Assembly (NCBI GenBank): GCA_964251665.1
Contig: CAXUKO010000003.1
Coordinates: forward strand, 310,001-374,000
Reading direction: 5' to 3'
Length of the DNA stretch: 64,000 nucleotides
DNA from: JBBQLG01 sp964251665
Lineage (GTDB): Bacteria > Bacteroidota > Bacteroidia > Cytophagales > Spirosomataceae
This document shows, piece after piece, positions 1-7,613 of the stretch. The notes under the pieces were generated by a model, which saw only the letters and a program-made list of their open reading frames with translations, searched no databases and had not been told where the DNA came from. Position 1 is the first letter of the stretch; every line of letters begins with the position of its first letter. The translations under genes and the position numbers were made by a program.

Positions 1-443
1 CCCTTGACCTGAATTACGACGGCTTAATCGTGGAATCGCATATCGACCCCGATAAGGCCTGGAGCGATGCTGCTCAGCAACTGACGCCAACCGCGTTCGG
101 TGACATGCTGGAGCACCTGCACATCCGTAAAGTACAGTCGGAGAACGTTGAGTTTCAGGGCGTCGTTGAGCAGATTCGGACCAAAATCGATAGCGTAGAC
201 CGGCAACTGGTGGAGATGCTGGCCGCCCGTATGGCACTGGTTGAGAAACTAGCCGAATACAAGCGCGACAATAACGTAACCCTTTTCCAGCCCGACCGCT
301 GGAAGGAAATTCTGACCTCGCGTACGGAGTTAGCCCGGAAACTGAACCTGTACCCCGAACTGGTGGAAGAGATCTACAAGATCATCCACATGGAGTCGAT
401 CCGGAAACAGACCGAGGTGATGAACAACGTACCAACGGCCTGA
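1..443 (+). CDS. 3-deoxy-7-phosphoheptulonate synthase / chorismate mutase, C-terminal part (5' end outside window)
   Basis: The reading frame is open from base 3, so the gene begins left of the window; the GTG at 30 is internal. The first residues (LDLNYDGLIVESHIDPDKAW) match the end of the DAHP synthase barrel. The last ~95 residues form an all-helical AroQ-type chorismate mutase, with QIRTKIDSVDRQLVEMLAARM followed by the conserved helix ending in EEIYKIIHMESIRKQ. The fusion would catalyse the first aromatic-pathway step and convert chorismate to prephenate in the cytoplasm. Such fusions are known in Bacteroidota. The order of the two domains is seen only at the junction. Confidence 0.85.
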   Translation, partial: LDLNYDGLIVESHIDPDKAWSDAAQQLTPTAFGDMLEHLHIRKVQSENVEFQGVVEQIRTKIDSVDRQLVEMLAARMALVEKLAEYKRDNNVTLFQPDRWKEILTSRTELARKLNLYPELVEEIYKIIHMESIRKQTEVMNNVPTA

Positions 444-468
444 TGAGTTAAGAAGTTTGTAGTTCATG

Positions 469-516
469 AGCGGTTCCAGTAGCGGGCGAATTAATTCGCC
501 CGCTACTGGAACCGCT
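469..516. terminator. 48-bp perfect palindrome between convergent genes
   Basis: Two 24-base arms meet without a loop at an AATTAATT centre. It lies 26 bases after the chorismate mutase stop and 27 bases before the end of the opposing DUF4249 gene, so it fits a two-way terminator. No strong T-run follows either arm. The terminator role is inferred from position. Confidence 0.6.
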
Positions 517-543
517 TACATTTTATGGGTAATTGGTCACAAA

Positions 544-1494
544 TTATTTAACCCGTAGCACCAGCGTGGTTCGGTTGTAGGCGGCAAAACAACCAAGCCC
601 ACCCTGAATGTTACTAGGTACCAGTACCGGCTCGGCAAAGGGATTGCCATCCGCGTCGCGAAATTGCTCGATGCTCTGGTGATACTGATAGTACTGGGCA
701 TCGGTGTTGAGCAGTTCGGCCCGGAGTTCAATCGTTTTAAACAGTGACTGTAGCCGAAACGCATTTAATTTGCCGGTGACCTGCGGATCGTTGTTATTGA
801 CGGTCAGGGACTGGCCAAGACTACCATTCGGGGTGGTAAACACGTTGCCATCGCTGCCTTCATCACTGAACAGGCCGCGTCGATTCTGGTTGGTGCGGAA
901 GCTAACCACATCAGTTATCGTTGAATCCGGCTTTCTGGGCGAACTACGCAGCGCCGTGTGCGCAAACGAACCGGCGATTCGATAGTAATTCGGTGTGCCA
1001 AAGGTATCCTGCCAGCGGAAGGTCATAAAAAATGCTTTGGTCATCTGGGTAGATGTACCCGTCAGCGTCGAATCGAGCCGAACACTGGTAATGGGCACCG
1101 GCGGGGGCACGGTAGCCTGAGCCGTTACCCGTCGACCATCGGGCGTGCTTACCGTTAAAGTGTACGTTTTCCCTGCAACAATAAAAAACCGCTGGATATT
1201 CGTCCTGTAAAGGGCTTCCGTCTGCCTGTACGTCAAGGGAACCGACCGGCTCCCGTCTGACAGCGTAACCGTAGCGTCTTTGATTTCAGTGGTATGGGTA
1301 GTGGTATCGCCCAGTACAGAATTGCTCTCCGTAATTTTAGCCGCTACCAGCGTATCCTGGGGCGAGATAAAACAGGCAACCACTAATTTGGGGGCAGCTT
1401 TCACCAATTTGTCCGGGTTTACTTCTTGCACCAGCGACCCGCAGGCTGAAAGCAGGGTGGAAAACGCGATCAAAATAAAAGTCAACGATTTCAT
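544..1494 (-). CDS. DUF4249 family outer-membrane lipoprotein
   Basis: Predicted lipoprotein of 316 residues. The start is placed at 1494, where MKSLTFILIAFSTLLSACGS gives a signal peptide with a lipobox Cys; the longer frame adds 21 residues that hide the signal. The body resembles the Bacteroidota DUF4249 family: an N-terminal part with ATVTLSDGSRSVPLTY and YTLTVSTPDGRRVTAQATVP, and a C-terminal YYQYHQSIEQFRDADGNPFAEP segment. Family members usually sit next to a TonB-dependent receptor, as here (46 bases downstream of it, same strand), and probably act as surface partners in uptake. The substrate is unknown. Confidence 0.8.
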   Translation of the reverse strand: MKSLTFILIAFSTLLSACGSLVQEVNPDKLVKAAPKLVVACFISPQDTLVAAKITESNSVLGDTTTHTTEIKDATVTLSDGSRSVPLTYRQTEALYRTNIQRFFIVAGKTYTLTVSTPDGRRVTAQATVPPPVPITSVRLDSTLTGTSTQMTKAFFMTFRWQDTFGTPNYYRIAGSFAHTALRSSPRKPDSTITDVVSFRTNQNRRGLFSDEGSDGNVFTTPNGSLGQSLTVNNNDPQVTGKLNAFRLQSLFKTIELRAELLNTDAQYYQYHQSIEQFRDADGNPFAEPVLVPSNIQGGLGCFAAYNRTTLVLRVK

Positions 1495-1540
1495 ACTTGT
1501 GGTGATTAGCTCAAACCAGCGCTTAGGCCACTTATGCGGT

Positions 1541-4000
1541 CTAAAATTTGAATCCATACGTCAGCGCGGGTACAATCGGGAAAACAGAATACCGGTTGAA
1601 AACCGTTCGGCTGGGTAGCCCTGCGCCAGGGCTTTTCGTATCGAGCGAGTAAAAGAACGGGTTCCGGCGATTGTAGGCGTTGTAGACGCTCAACTCCCAG
1701 GTCCGTTCGTGATGCTTTTTTTGCTTGTGAAACTGTATGCTCAGGTCTAACCGGTGATACGGCTCGGCCCGAAAACTGTTTTTAGCACCGTATTCGCTTA
1801 CCTGCCGACTGTTACTGAATAATTGCTGGAGCAGTTGGTTGGCACCGTTACCCGTTGCGGCCGGTAAAAAACGCGCCGTCTGTTCGTAGGCCGTGTAGGT
1901 GGACGTCGGTACGGTGAGTGCATTGCCGGTGCCGTATACCCAAGTGCCGGAAAGCGTAATGCGGGGGCTTAATTCGTAAATGCCAACGACAGAAATATCG
2001 TGCCTGCGGTCGTAGCGGGGATAAAATGCCTGGCCAAAATTTAGGTCGGGAAACTGCCATTTAGTCCACGAAAGCGTGTAGCCTACCCAACCCGAAAACC
2101 GGCCGACTTTCTTCTGTACTAAAACTTCTGCCCCGTAGGACCAGCCCCGGCCCCGTGTAATGTTATCTTCCCACCGGACCGCGCTGGTTGAGTTCAGGTC
2201 CTGGATGAGCAGGAAACTGGCTCCCTCTTTGTAGTTAATAATGTTGTCCATACGCTTGTAATAGCCCTCTACCGTCAGCGTGAGGCCCGCCGTTGGCTTG
2301 TCCGGGTTTGTAAAATCCTTGGCCATGCCTACGGCCACCTGCTGCGATTGTTGCGGGGCAATACGGTCGGTGGTGGGTACCCATAAGTCGGTGGGCAGGC
2401 CAATGCCCGTATTAGACAGCAGGTGAACGTACTGGTTCATGAGCGCATACGACGCCTTGAACGACAGGTTGGGCCGGAGCATGTAGGCCGCCGAAATACG
2501 TGGTTCGGGCCGGATGTAATTGACACGCTGCTGAATAAAATGGCTGATCCGAAGCCCGGCATTGACGCGCCAGCGCGAGTCGGGTCGCCACGTATCTTCG
2601 ATGTACGCGCCGGATTCCAGCACGTCGATGTTGTCCACATTCCGGTCAAAGCGGCCAATGTCGTCGTTTTTGAGTACTACGGCGCTGGGCGTGAAGCGGT
2701 GGTAAATGCTCTGCAGGCCAAACCGGAGCGAGTGCTGCGGACTGGGATAATAATCGAAATCATATTTAAGCGAGAAATCCCGGATGCCCGACGAGTACCG
2801 AAGCGCGAAGGAATTGCCCGCGCTCTGCTGCTGATCCGATGAGATATTGAAACTATAGTTACTGAAAATAAGTGAGGTATTGGAAAACAGCTTTTCCGAA
2901 AACAGGTGATTCCATCGCAGGGTAGCGGTGGCGTTACCCCAATCCAGCCCAACGTTAGTGCCATCCTGGTTATCGCGGGCATAAAAGCGATCTTTCCCGA
3001 AATAGCCGCTGAGATATACCTTGTCTTTCTGCCCGAAATCGTAGTTTGCTTTAGCGTTTAGGTCGTAGAAATAATAACCAGCATCGGTTTGTCCATCCGT
3101 CTGCTGTTTGATAAGCGGTCGGGCAATGAGGTCCAGGTACGTCCGGCGACCGGAGATCAAAAAGGATGACTTTTTATTTTTGGTCAGTGGCCCTTCCAGC
3201 GTCAGCCGACTGGCAATGAGCCCAATGCCGCCTTCGCCATGTAGTTCCTGCTTGCTGCCTTCTTTCATGTTCATCTCAATTACCGACGACAAACGACCAC
3301 CGAACCGTGCCGGAAACCCTCCCTTGGTTAGCTCGACGGAGCGGAGGGCATCCCCGTTGAAAACGGAGAAAAAACCGAACAGGTGATTGGCATTGTACAC
3401 AATGGCATCGTCCAGCATGAGCAGGTTCTGGTCGGGACCGCCCCCGCGCACGTAGATACCCGCGTTACCTTCGGACCCTTTTTGCACGCCCGGCATAAGT
3501 TGCAGCACCTTCAGCACATCTTTCTCGCCAAACAGCGCCGGAATCTTCTTGATCTGGTCAATGGGCACCTCAATCCGGCTCATCTGCGGGCTGTCGCTGA
3601 CCCGCTCGTCTATCTGCTTCGCCGTAACAACCACCTCCGATAATGCCCGGCCGGACGCTAAGTCGATATTCAGGATTTGACTGTTCCGCAGGGAAATAGT
3701 ACGTACTACGGTCGTAAAGCCCACAAATGAAAACCGCAGCGTAACCGAGTCGGCAGTGGGCAGGGTGAGCGAATAAAAGCCGTAGGTGTTGGAGGTTGTT
3801 CCAATGGGCCGGGCACCGGGGACCGACGCAGCGACGTAGGCATTGACCCCAATGAGCGCTTCCTGACTACCGGCCTCCCGGATGTAGCCGCTGACTGTAA
3901 CGGAGGGGCGCAGCGGGGGAGTATCGGTCGAATTAACCTGGGCAAAAGCGGCTGATTGCCAAAGGAGTAGATAGAAAATGGGAAGTAACCGGTATTTCAT
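1541..4000 (-). CDS. TonB-dependent receptor with carboxypeptidase-regulatory-like N-terminal domain
   Basis: Outer-membrane receptor of 819 residues. The start at 4000 gives the signal peptide MKYRLLPIFYLLLWQSAAFA. Residues ~30-115 form a carboxypeptidase-regulatory-like repeat (VSGYIREAGSQEALIGVNAYV), followed by a plug domain with PGVQKGSEGNAGIYVRGGG and LDDAIVYNANHLFGFFSVFN. A long beta-barrel ends in an aromatic residue (TYGFKF). It would take up a ligand with energy from TonB/ExbBD. It forms an operon with the downstream DUF4249 lipoprotein. This receptor plus DUF4249 arrangement is distinct from SusC/SusD pairs, and nothing visible tells the substrate. Confidence 0.88.
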   Translation of the reverse strand: MKYRLLPIFYLLLWQSAAFAQVNSTDTPPLRPSVTVSGYIREAGSQEALIGVNAYVAASVPGARPIGTTSNTYGFYSLTLPTADSVTLRFSFVGFTTVVRTISLRNSQILNIDLASGRALSEVVVTAKQIDERVSDSPQMSRIEVPIDQIKKIPALFGEKDVLKVLQLMPGVQKGSEGNAGIYVRGGGPDQNLLMLDDAIVYNANHLFGFFSVFNGDALRSVELTKGGFPARFGGRLSSVIEMNMKEGSKQELHGEGGIGLIASRLTLEGPLTKNKKSSFLISGRRTYLDLIARPLIKQQTDGQTDAGYYFYDLNAKANYDFGQKDKVYLSGYFGKDRFYARDNQDGTNVGLDWGNATATLRWNHLFSEKLFSNTSLIFSNYSFNISSDQQQSAGNSFALRYSSGIRDFSLKYDFDYYPSPQHSLRFGLQSIYHRFTPSAVVLKNDDIGRFDRNVDNIDVLESGAYIEDTWRPDSRWRVNAGLRISHFIQQRVNYIRPEPRISAAYMLRPNLSFKASYALMNQYVHLLSNTGIGLPTDLWVPTTDRIAPQQSQQVAVGMAKDFTNPDKPTAGLTLTVEGYYKRMDNIINYKEGASFLLIQDLNSTSAVRWEDNITRGRGWSYGAEVLVQKKVGRFSGWVGYTLSWTKWQFPDLNFGQAFYPRYDRRHDISVVGIYELSPRITLSGTWVYGTGNALTVPTSTYTAYEQTARFLPAATGNGANQLLQQLFSNSRQVSEYGAKNSFRAEPYHRLDLSIQFHKQKKHHERTWELSVYNAYNRRNPFFYSLDTKSPGAGLPSRTVFNRYSVFPIVPALTYGFKF

Positions 4001-4120
4001 GGTAATCGGGTAAGAGATCAAGCCCGGACGGGATGAATTGGCTCGTTTTCCCAAACAAATTTGTTTTTACAGTGTACCTACAGAGGTAGCTTATGTATAA
4101 CGCTCAACACCCAATGGACT

Positions 4121-5473
4121 ATGCTTCATTTCGATAAATTATCGCTTAATATACCCGATACTACCAAACCTCGCGTCGTTATCATCGGTGGCGGGTTCGG
4201 TGGTATGAATTTGGCCAAAAGCCTGCGGAATGCCGACGTTCAGGTGGTGCTGTTCGATAAGCAGAATTACAACGGATTCTGGCCGTTGCTGTATCAGGTA
4301 GCCACGGCTGGTCTGGAGCCCGATGCCATCGCCGAGCCATTCCGCAAGATGTTCGACGGTCAGGACGACTTTCATTTTCGGCTCGTGCGGGTCACTAAAA
4401 TCGACCCGGCGGCTAAAACGGTGTCAACCCTCATCGGCGATATAAAGTACGATTATCTGGTGATTGCCAGCGGCACAAAATCTAATTTCTTCGGTAATGA
4501 GCAGATTCAGAAGTATTCATTTCCGCTCAAAACCATTCCCGAAGCCCTGAATATCCGCAGTCAATTTTTGCAGTGTTTCGAGCAGGCCAGCATCACCCCC
4601 GATCCTGAAACCCGTCAGAGTCTGCTCAACTTTGTCATTGCCGGAGGAGGGCCTACGGGGGTAGAAATGGCCGGTTCATTAGCCGAGATGCGTAAGCACG
4701 TACTGCCAGCCGACTATCCGGGCCTGGATTTCAGCATGATGAACATCTACCTCGTCGAAGGAATGGACCGCGTATTGCCGCCAATGTCGCCCGAAGCGGG
4801 TCAGAAAGCGCAGCGGTACCTGGAAGAACTGGGTGTGGTTATCAAGCTGAAAACACTGGTTGAAAGCTACGACGGCGAAACCGTAACGTTTAAAGGCGGT
4901 GAGCAGATCAAAACGCAGACGCTGGTCTGGGGGGCTGGCGTGACGGGCGCTTTGCTTGATGGGGTACCGGCTGAAGCTACTGAAAAGGGGCGGATTCTGG
5001 TTGATGAATTCAACCGGGTGCAGGGCTTTACTGACCTGTTTGCCATTGGCGATATTGCGTTCATGAAATCGGAGAAGTGGCCCAAAGGCCATCCCGGCGT
5101 GGCACAGCCAGCTATTCAGCAGGGGGAGCACTTAGCTAAAAATATGCGCCGGTGGCTGCGGAAGGAAGAGCCAACGCCGTTCAGCTACTTTGATAAGGGA
5201 TCACTCGCGATTGTGGGCCGGAATAAGGCCGTTGCTGATTTGCCGGGGAATATTCATCTCGGCGGTTTCATGGCCTGGATGACGTGGCTGTTCGTTCATA
5301 TATTCTACCTCGTTGGTTTCCGCAGCAAACTGATTGTGTTCAGCAACTGGGTATACAGACTGTTTACCTACCAACGCGGCACCCGGTTAATTATTCGTCC
5401 GTTTGTACGCCGGGATCAACCTGAACAGCAGGAATTCGTGATGAAAAACGAAGAGTTCTCTGCGCCTTCGTAA
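4121..5473 (+). CDS. Type II NADH dehydrogenase (NDH-2)
   Basis: FAD-dependent NADH:quinone oxidoreductase of 450 residues. The start at 4121 (MLHFDKLSLN) removes 20 unlikely residues. An FAD-binding GGGFGGMNLAKSL lies near residue 20. FNYxGFWPLLYQVAT-type sequence follows. A NAD-binding GGGPTGVEMAGSLAEM lies near residue 180, and LFAIGDIA is the second FAD-contact motif. A hydrophobic stretch (AWMTWLFVHIFYLVGF) plus an amphipathic C-terminus fits peripheral membrane anchoring. It would feed electrons from NADH into the quinone pool without pumping protons. It diverges from the TonB receptor at 4000. Confidence 0.88.
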   Translation: MLHFDKLSLNIPDTTKPRVVIIGGGFGGMNLAKSLRNADVQVVLFDKQNYNGFWPLLYQVATAGLEPDAIAEPFRKMFDGQDDFHFRLVRVTKIDPAAKTVSTLIGDIKYDYLVIASGTKSNFFGNEQIQKYSFPLKTIPEALNIRSQFLQCFEQASITPDPETRQSLLNFVIAGGGPTGVEMAGSLAEMRKHVLPADYPGLDFSMMNIYLVEGMDRVLPPMSPEAGQKAQRYLEELGVVIKLKTLVESYDGETVTFKGGEQIKTQTLVWGAGVTGALLDGVPAEATEKGRILVDEFNRVQGFTDLFAIGDIAFMKSEKWPKGHPGVAQPAIQQGEHLAKNMRRWLRKEEPTPFSYFDKGSLAIVGRNKAVADLPGNIHLGGFMAWMTWLFVHIFYLVGFRSKLIVFSNWVYRLFTYQRGTRLIIRPFVRRDQPEQQEFVMKNEEFSAPS

Positions 5474-5491
5474 GCAGTTTACCAATTACAG

Positions 5492-5534
5492 TATATAGAC
5501 AAAGGCCGGTACTATACCGGCCTTTGTCTATATA
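5492..5534. terminator. Two-way terminator, 19-bp perfect stem
   Basis: The 19-base arms 5492-5510 and 5516-5534 are perfectly complementary with a 5-base loop. The stem is GC-rich at its top and A/T-rich at both feet. It lies between the convergent NDH-2 and NTF2-like genes, so it can end transcription from both sides. Confidence 0.8.
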
Positions 5535-5567
5535 GGGGATCGGCCACTTCGCCGATCGTGTTGAAAT

Positions 5568-6023
5568 TTAATTTTTGGCCTGCACCGGTAAGTCTTCCAG
5601 TTGAGCGTAACTAAGCTTCCAGGTGGCATCGTCACCTTTGCGCCAGAGTAAAATAAAATTACCCTCGCCAAAGCCACGGGGATCAGTAGCAGTGGCAGGC
5701 AGTACATCAACCGAGAAGGTACCGGCCTCGTAAGCGGTCTGGGCATCAACTGCTGAACTGACCACGTTGGTTTTTAGATCGCTTAGGCTGGCCAGTGTAC
5801 TCTGCACCCATTTTTCCGACACTTCTGCTTTGCCTTTGTAATGAGCATTGCCCTGCAAAAAATGGACATCGTCGGCCAGTAAGGCATTTATCTTAGCGGC
5901 ATCTTTATTATTCCAGGCACCAATAAACTGCTGATTCAGGTCCTGCACGTTAACTGCGTCGCTCGATTTAGAACAGGCCGAGCTAAACACCGCTACGACT
6001 AATACACTCATTAATGCTTTCAT
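5568..6023 (-). CDS. SnoaL/NTF2-like lipoprotein (DUF4440/SgcJ type)
   Basis: Protein of 151 residues. The signal peptide MKALMSVLVVAVFSSACSK has a lipobox Cys17. The mature part resembles a small alpha+beta cone fold of the NTF2 superfamily: LNQQFIGAWNNKDAAKINALLADDVHFLQG, then YKGKAEVSEKWVQSTL, and a sheet ending in the FILLWRKGDDATWKLSYAQ strand. Members of the SgcJ/DUF4440 group are often ligand-binding or of unknown function, so no reaction can be assigned. It is a single gene flanked by terminators. Confidence 0.7.
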   Translation of the reverse strand: MKALMSVLVVAVFSSACSKSSDAVNVQDLNQQFIGAWNNKDAAKINALLADDVHFLQGNAHYKGKAEVSEKWVQSTLASLSDLKTNVVSSAVDAQTAYEAGTFSVDVLPATATDPRGFGEGNFILLWRKGDDATWKLSYAQLEDLPVQAKN

Positions 6024-6057
6024 GATACTAATCTTTTATGAATGATGAGAAATAAAA

Positions 6058-6085
6058 TTACCTCACAACCGTAGCCATGAGGTAA
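6058..6085 (-). terminator. Intrinsic terminator of the glycine-zipper gene
   Basis: The arms 6058-6065 and 6078-6085 (TTACCTCA/TGAGGTAA) form an 8-bp stem. Read on the minus strand it is followed by a T-rich run. It lies just after the stop at 6100. Confidence 0.55.
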
Positions 6086-6099
6086 GGGTAATTAAGCGA

Positions 6100-6708
6100 T
6101 TACCAGCTTTTCCGACGGTAGGGCGACATGCCATATGGGGCAGACTGGTCGCCATAGGTGGCATTCGGAAGAAAACCACTATTTAGCACGGCGACAGCCG
6201 AAGTTGGCGCTTTCGGCGCAATAAAGGCTGTGGTAACCGGAGCAGTTGCCACTACGGCTGTTGGACCACTGGCCCGAACCGCTGTGTTGCGCGCAATACC
6301 CTCTGTAGCTCTGGCTGGTGCCCGTTCCGAGGCTGCTCTGGCAACGGCCGAGCGTTCAGCGGCAGCGCGGTCGGCAGCTTCGCGTTCGGCCCGGTTTGCG
6401 GCAGCCACCCGAGCGGCTTCACGTTCAGCCGCCACCCGGTTTGCTTCAGCTATGCGGACCGCTTCTTTGCGCTTGTTGTCGGTGTGTTTGCCAATGGCAT
6501 ATCCGGCTGCTCCGCCTACTACACCACCGATAACCCCGCCTACTACGCGGTTCCGTTTATTAATGATAGCACCGGCGGCACCGCCAATACCCGCGCCAAT
6601 GGCTGCATCTTTGGCCTGTGGACTCCAGCGCCGTTGGGCCTGCGCCGACTGATCGACAACGAGGGTTAAGACTAAAATCAGGCTGAGAAAAATTCGTGTC
6701 TTTTTCAT
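6100..6708 (-). CDS. Secreted glycine-zipper (YMGG-like) protein with Ala/Arg/Glu-rich helix
   Basis: Protein of 202 residues. The start at 6708 gives the signal peptide MKKTRIFLSLILVLTLVVDQSAQA. Residues ~30-72 are a glycine zipper (GAGIGGAAGAIINKRNRVVGG followed by VIGGVVGGAAGYAIGKHTDNK), a motif that packs or inserts into membranes. Then comes an ~50-residue Ala/Arg/Glu-rich helix (VRIAEANRVAAEREAARVAA) and a disordered Ala/Pro/Thr tail. Bacteroidota encode many such short envelope proteins, and their role is unknown. The opposite strand has a long open frame only because of the Ala-rich composition. Confidence 0.7.
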   Translation of the reverse strand: MKKTRIFLSLILVLTLVVDQSAQAQRRWSPQAKDAAIGAGIGGAAGAIINKRNRVVGGVIGGVVGGAAGYAIGKHTDNKRKEAVRIAEANRVAAEREAARVAAANRAEREAADRAAAERSAVARAASERAPARATEGIARNTAVRASGPTAVVATAPVTTAFIAPKAPTSAVAVLNSGFLPNATYGDQSAPYGMSPYRRKSW

Positions 6709-6894
6709 AACGATAGCGTTTAGTGGATTACTAACACCCAATAGGGTGTACGTTAACTGTAACAAACTACATCACGTCATATCTTGTTCAGAAGACCGCC
6801 CGGCGTTCTATCGAGTGAGCGCACACTGGGTTGATCATTTACGACGAACATGGTAAGGCGGATTTTTAGAGAAGGTGAACCGTACTAAAGGTAA

Positions 6895-6920
6895 AAAGAC
6901 CCGCGTGAGGGCGGGTCTTT
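6895..6920 (-). terminator. Intrinsic terminator after the QGGYN-repeat gene
   Basis: A 10-bp perfect stem (AAAGACCCGC / GCGGGTCTTT) with a 6-base loop. On the minus strand it is followed by a T-run. It lies 46 bases after the stop at 6966. The rest of 6709-6965 shows nothing else clear. Confidence 0.75.
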
Positions 6921-6965
6921 ACAAAACAAGTTACGGAGTTAGGTTTATCTTTAAAACGGCCTTTT

Positions 6966-7424
6966 TTAGCCCCGACGACCATAATAACCACCCTGATTGC
7001 CCCGACGGCCCTGCTGGAACGCGTACAGCCGATCGCGTTGTATAGGATTCAGAACAGACATAATATCCTGTTGTTTCTGCCACTGGAGCCGTTGTGCTTC
7101 CTGTGGGTAAAGCCGTCCGCCGGGAGTTAAACCAAGCTGGTCGTACCGGTCTTCAATCCGTTTCATCTCCCGCTTCTGACCCCGCGATAAATTAACGATC
7201 TGATCCAGCCGTTCGATACGGTACCAGTCCTGCGAATCATCAACATGCGGATTGGCCTGATTTGGGTATTGATTGTAGCCACCCTGATTGTATCCTCCTT
7301 GATTATACCCGCCGGAATTAGGGGCGGGGTAACGGTCGTAGCCGCTATTGTAGCCGCGCTGGGCCATTACACTGCCGGTAGTAAGCATGGCCAGAGCCGC
7401 GAGGGTTACGATTGTCTTTTTCAT
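6966..7424 (-). CDS. Small secreted protein with GGYNQ repeats and Spy-like helical part
   Basis: Protein of 152 residues with the signal peptide MKKTIVTLAALAMLTTGSVMA. Residues ~38-55 hold three QGGYN repeats. Next is an Arg/Gln-rich helical region (RIERLDQIVNLSRGQKREMK then MSVLNPIQRDRLYAFQQGRR). The pattern LSRGQKREMKRIEDRYDQL ... LNPIQRDRLYAF resembles the helix pairs of periplasmic Spy/CpxP (LTxxQ) stress proteins, but that link is weak. The end is again Gly/Tyr/Arg-rich. Probably a periplasmic or envelope protein; function unknown. Confidence 0.6.
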   Translation of the reverse strand: MKKTIVTLAALAMLTTGSVMAQRGYNSGYDRYPAPNSGGYNQGGYNQGGYNQYPNQANPHVDDSQDWYRIERLDQIVNLSRGQKREMKRIEDRYDQLGLTPGGRLYPQEAQRLQWQKQQDIMSVLNPIQRDRLYAFQQGRRGNQGGYYGRRG

Positions 7425-7518
7425 GGTTCAAGGTGTTTATGTTGTTTTATGATTCTTAGAAGGGAATCAGCCAACAAGGTTTAACACCCCGAAAAAAAAG
7501 GTTTAACCAAAGGCTTAA

Positions 7519-7600
7519 ACACAGAGGAAGCGGAGGTAACACAGAGCACACAGAAAGAAATTACTCTGCGATCTCTGTGTTACCTCCGCTTCCTCTGTGT
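7519..7600. repeat. Long inverted repeat, 28-bp perfect arms
   Basis: The arms 7519-7546 and 7573-7600 are perfectly complementary with a 26-base loop. The arm contains the CTCTGTGTTACCTCCGCTTC wording, which resembles a sequence commonly dispersed in environmental genomes. It begins 13 bases after the stop of the peptidase gene (minus strand) and could end its transcript. Confidence 0.7.
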
Positions 7601-7613
7601 ATAAGCGGCACAC

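Noticed and set aside
6158..6652. 164-codon open frame on the plus strand, Ala/Arg-rich
   Set aside because: It is exactly opposite the glycine-zipper gene, whose Ala/Arg/Glu codons leave the other strand open. No start context or family match.
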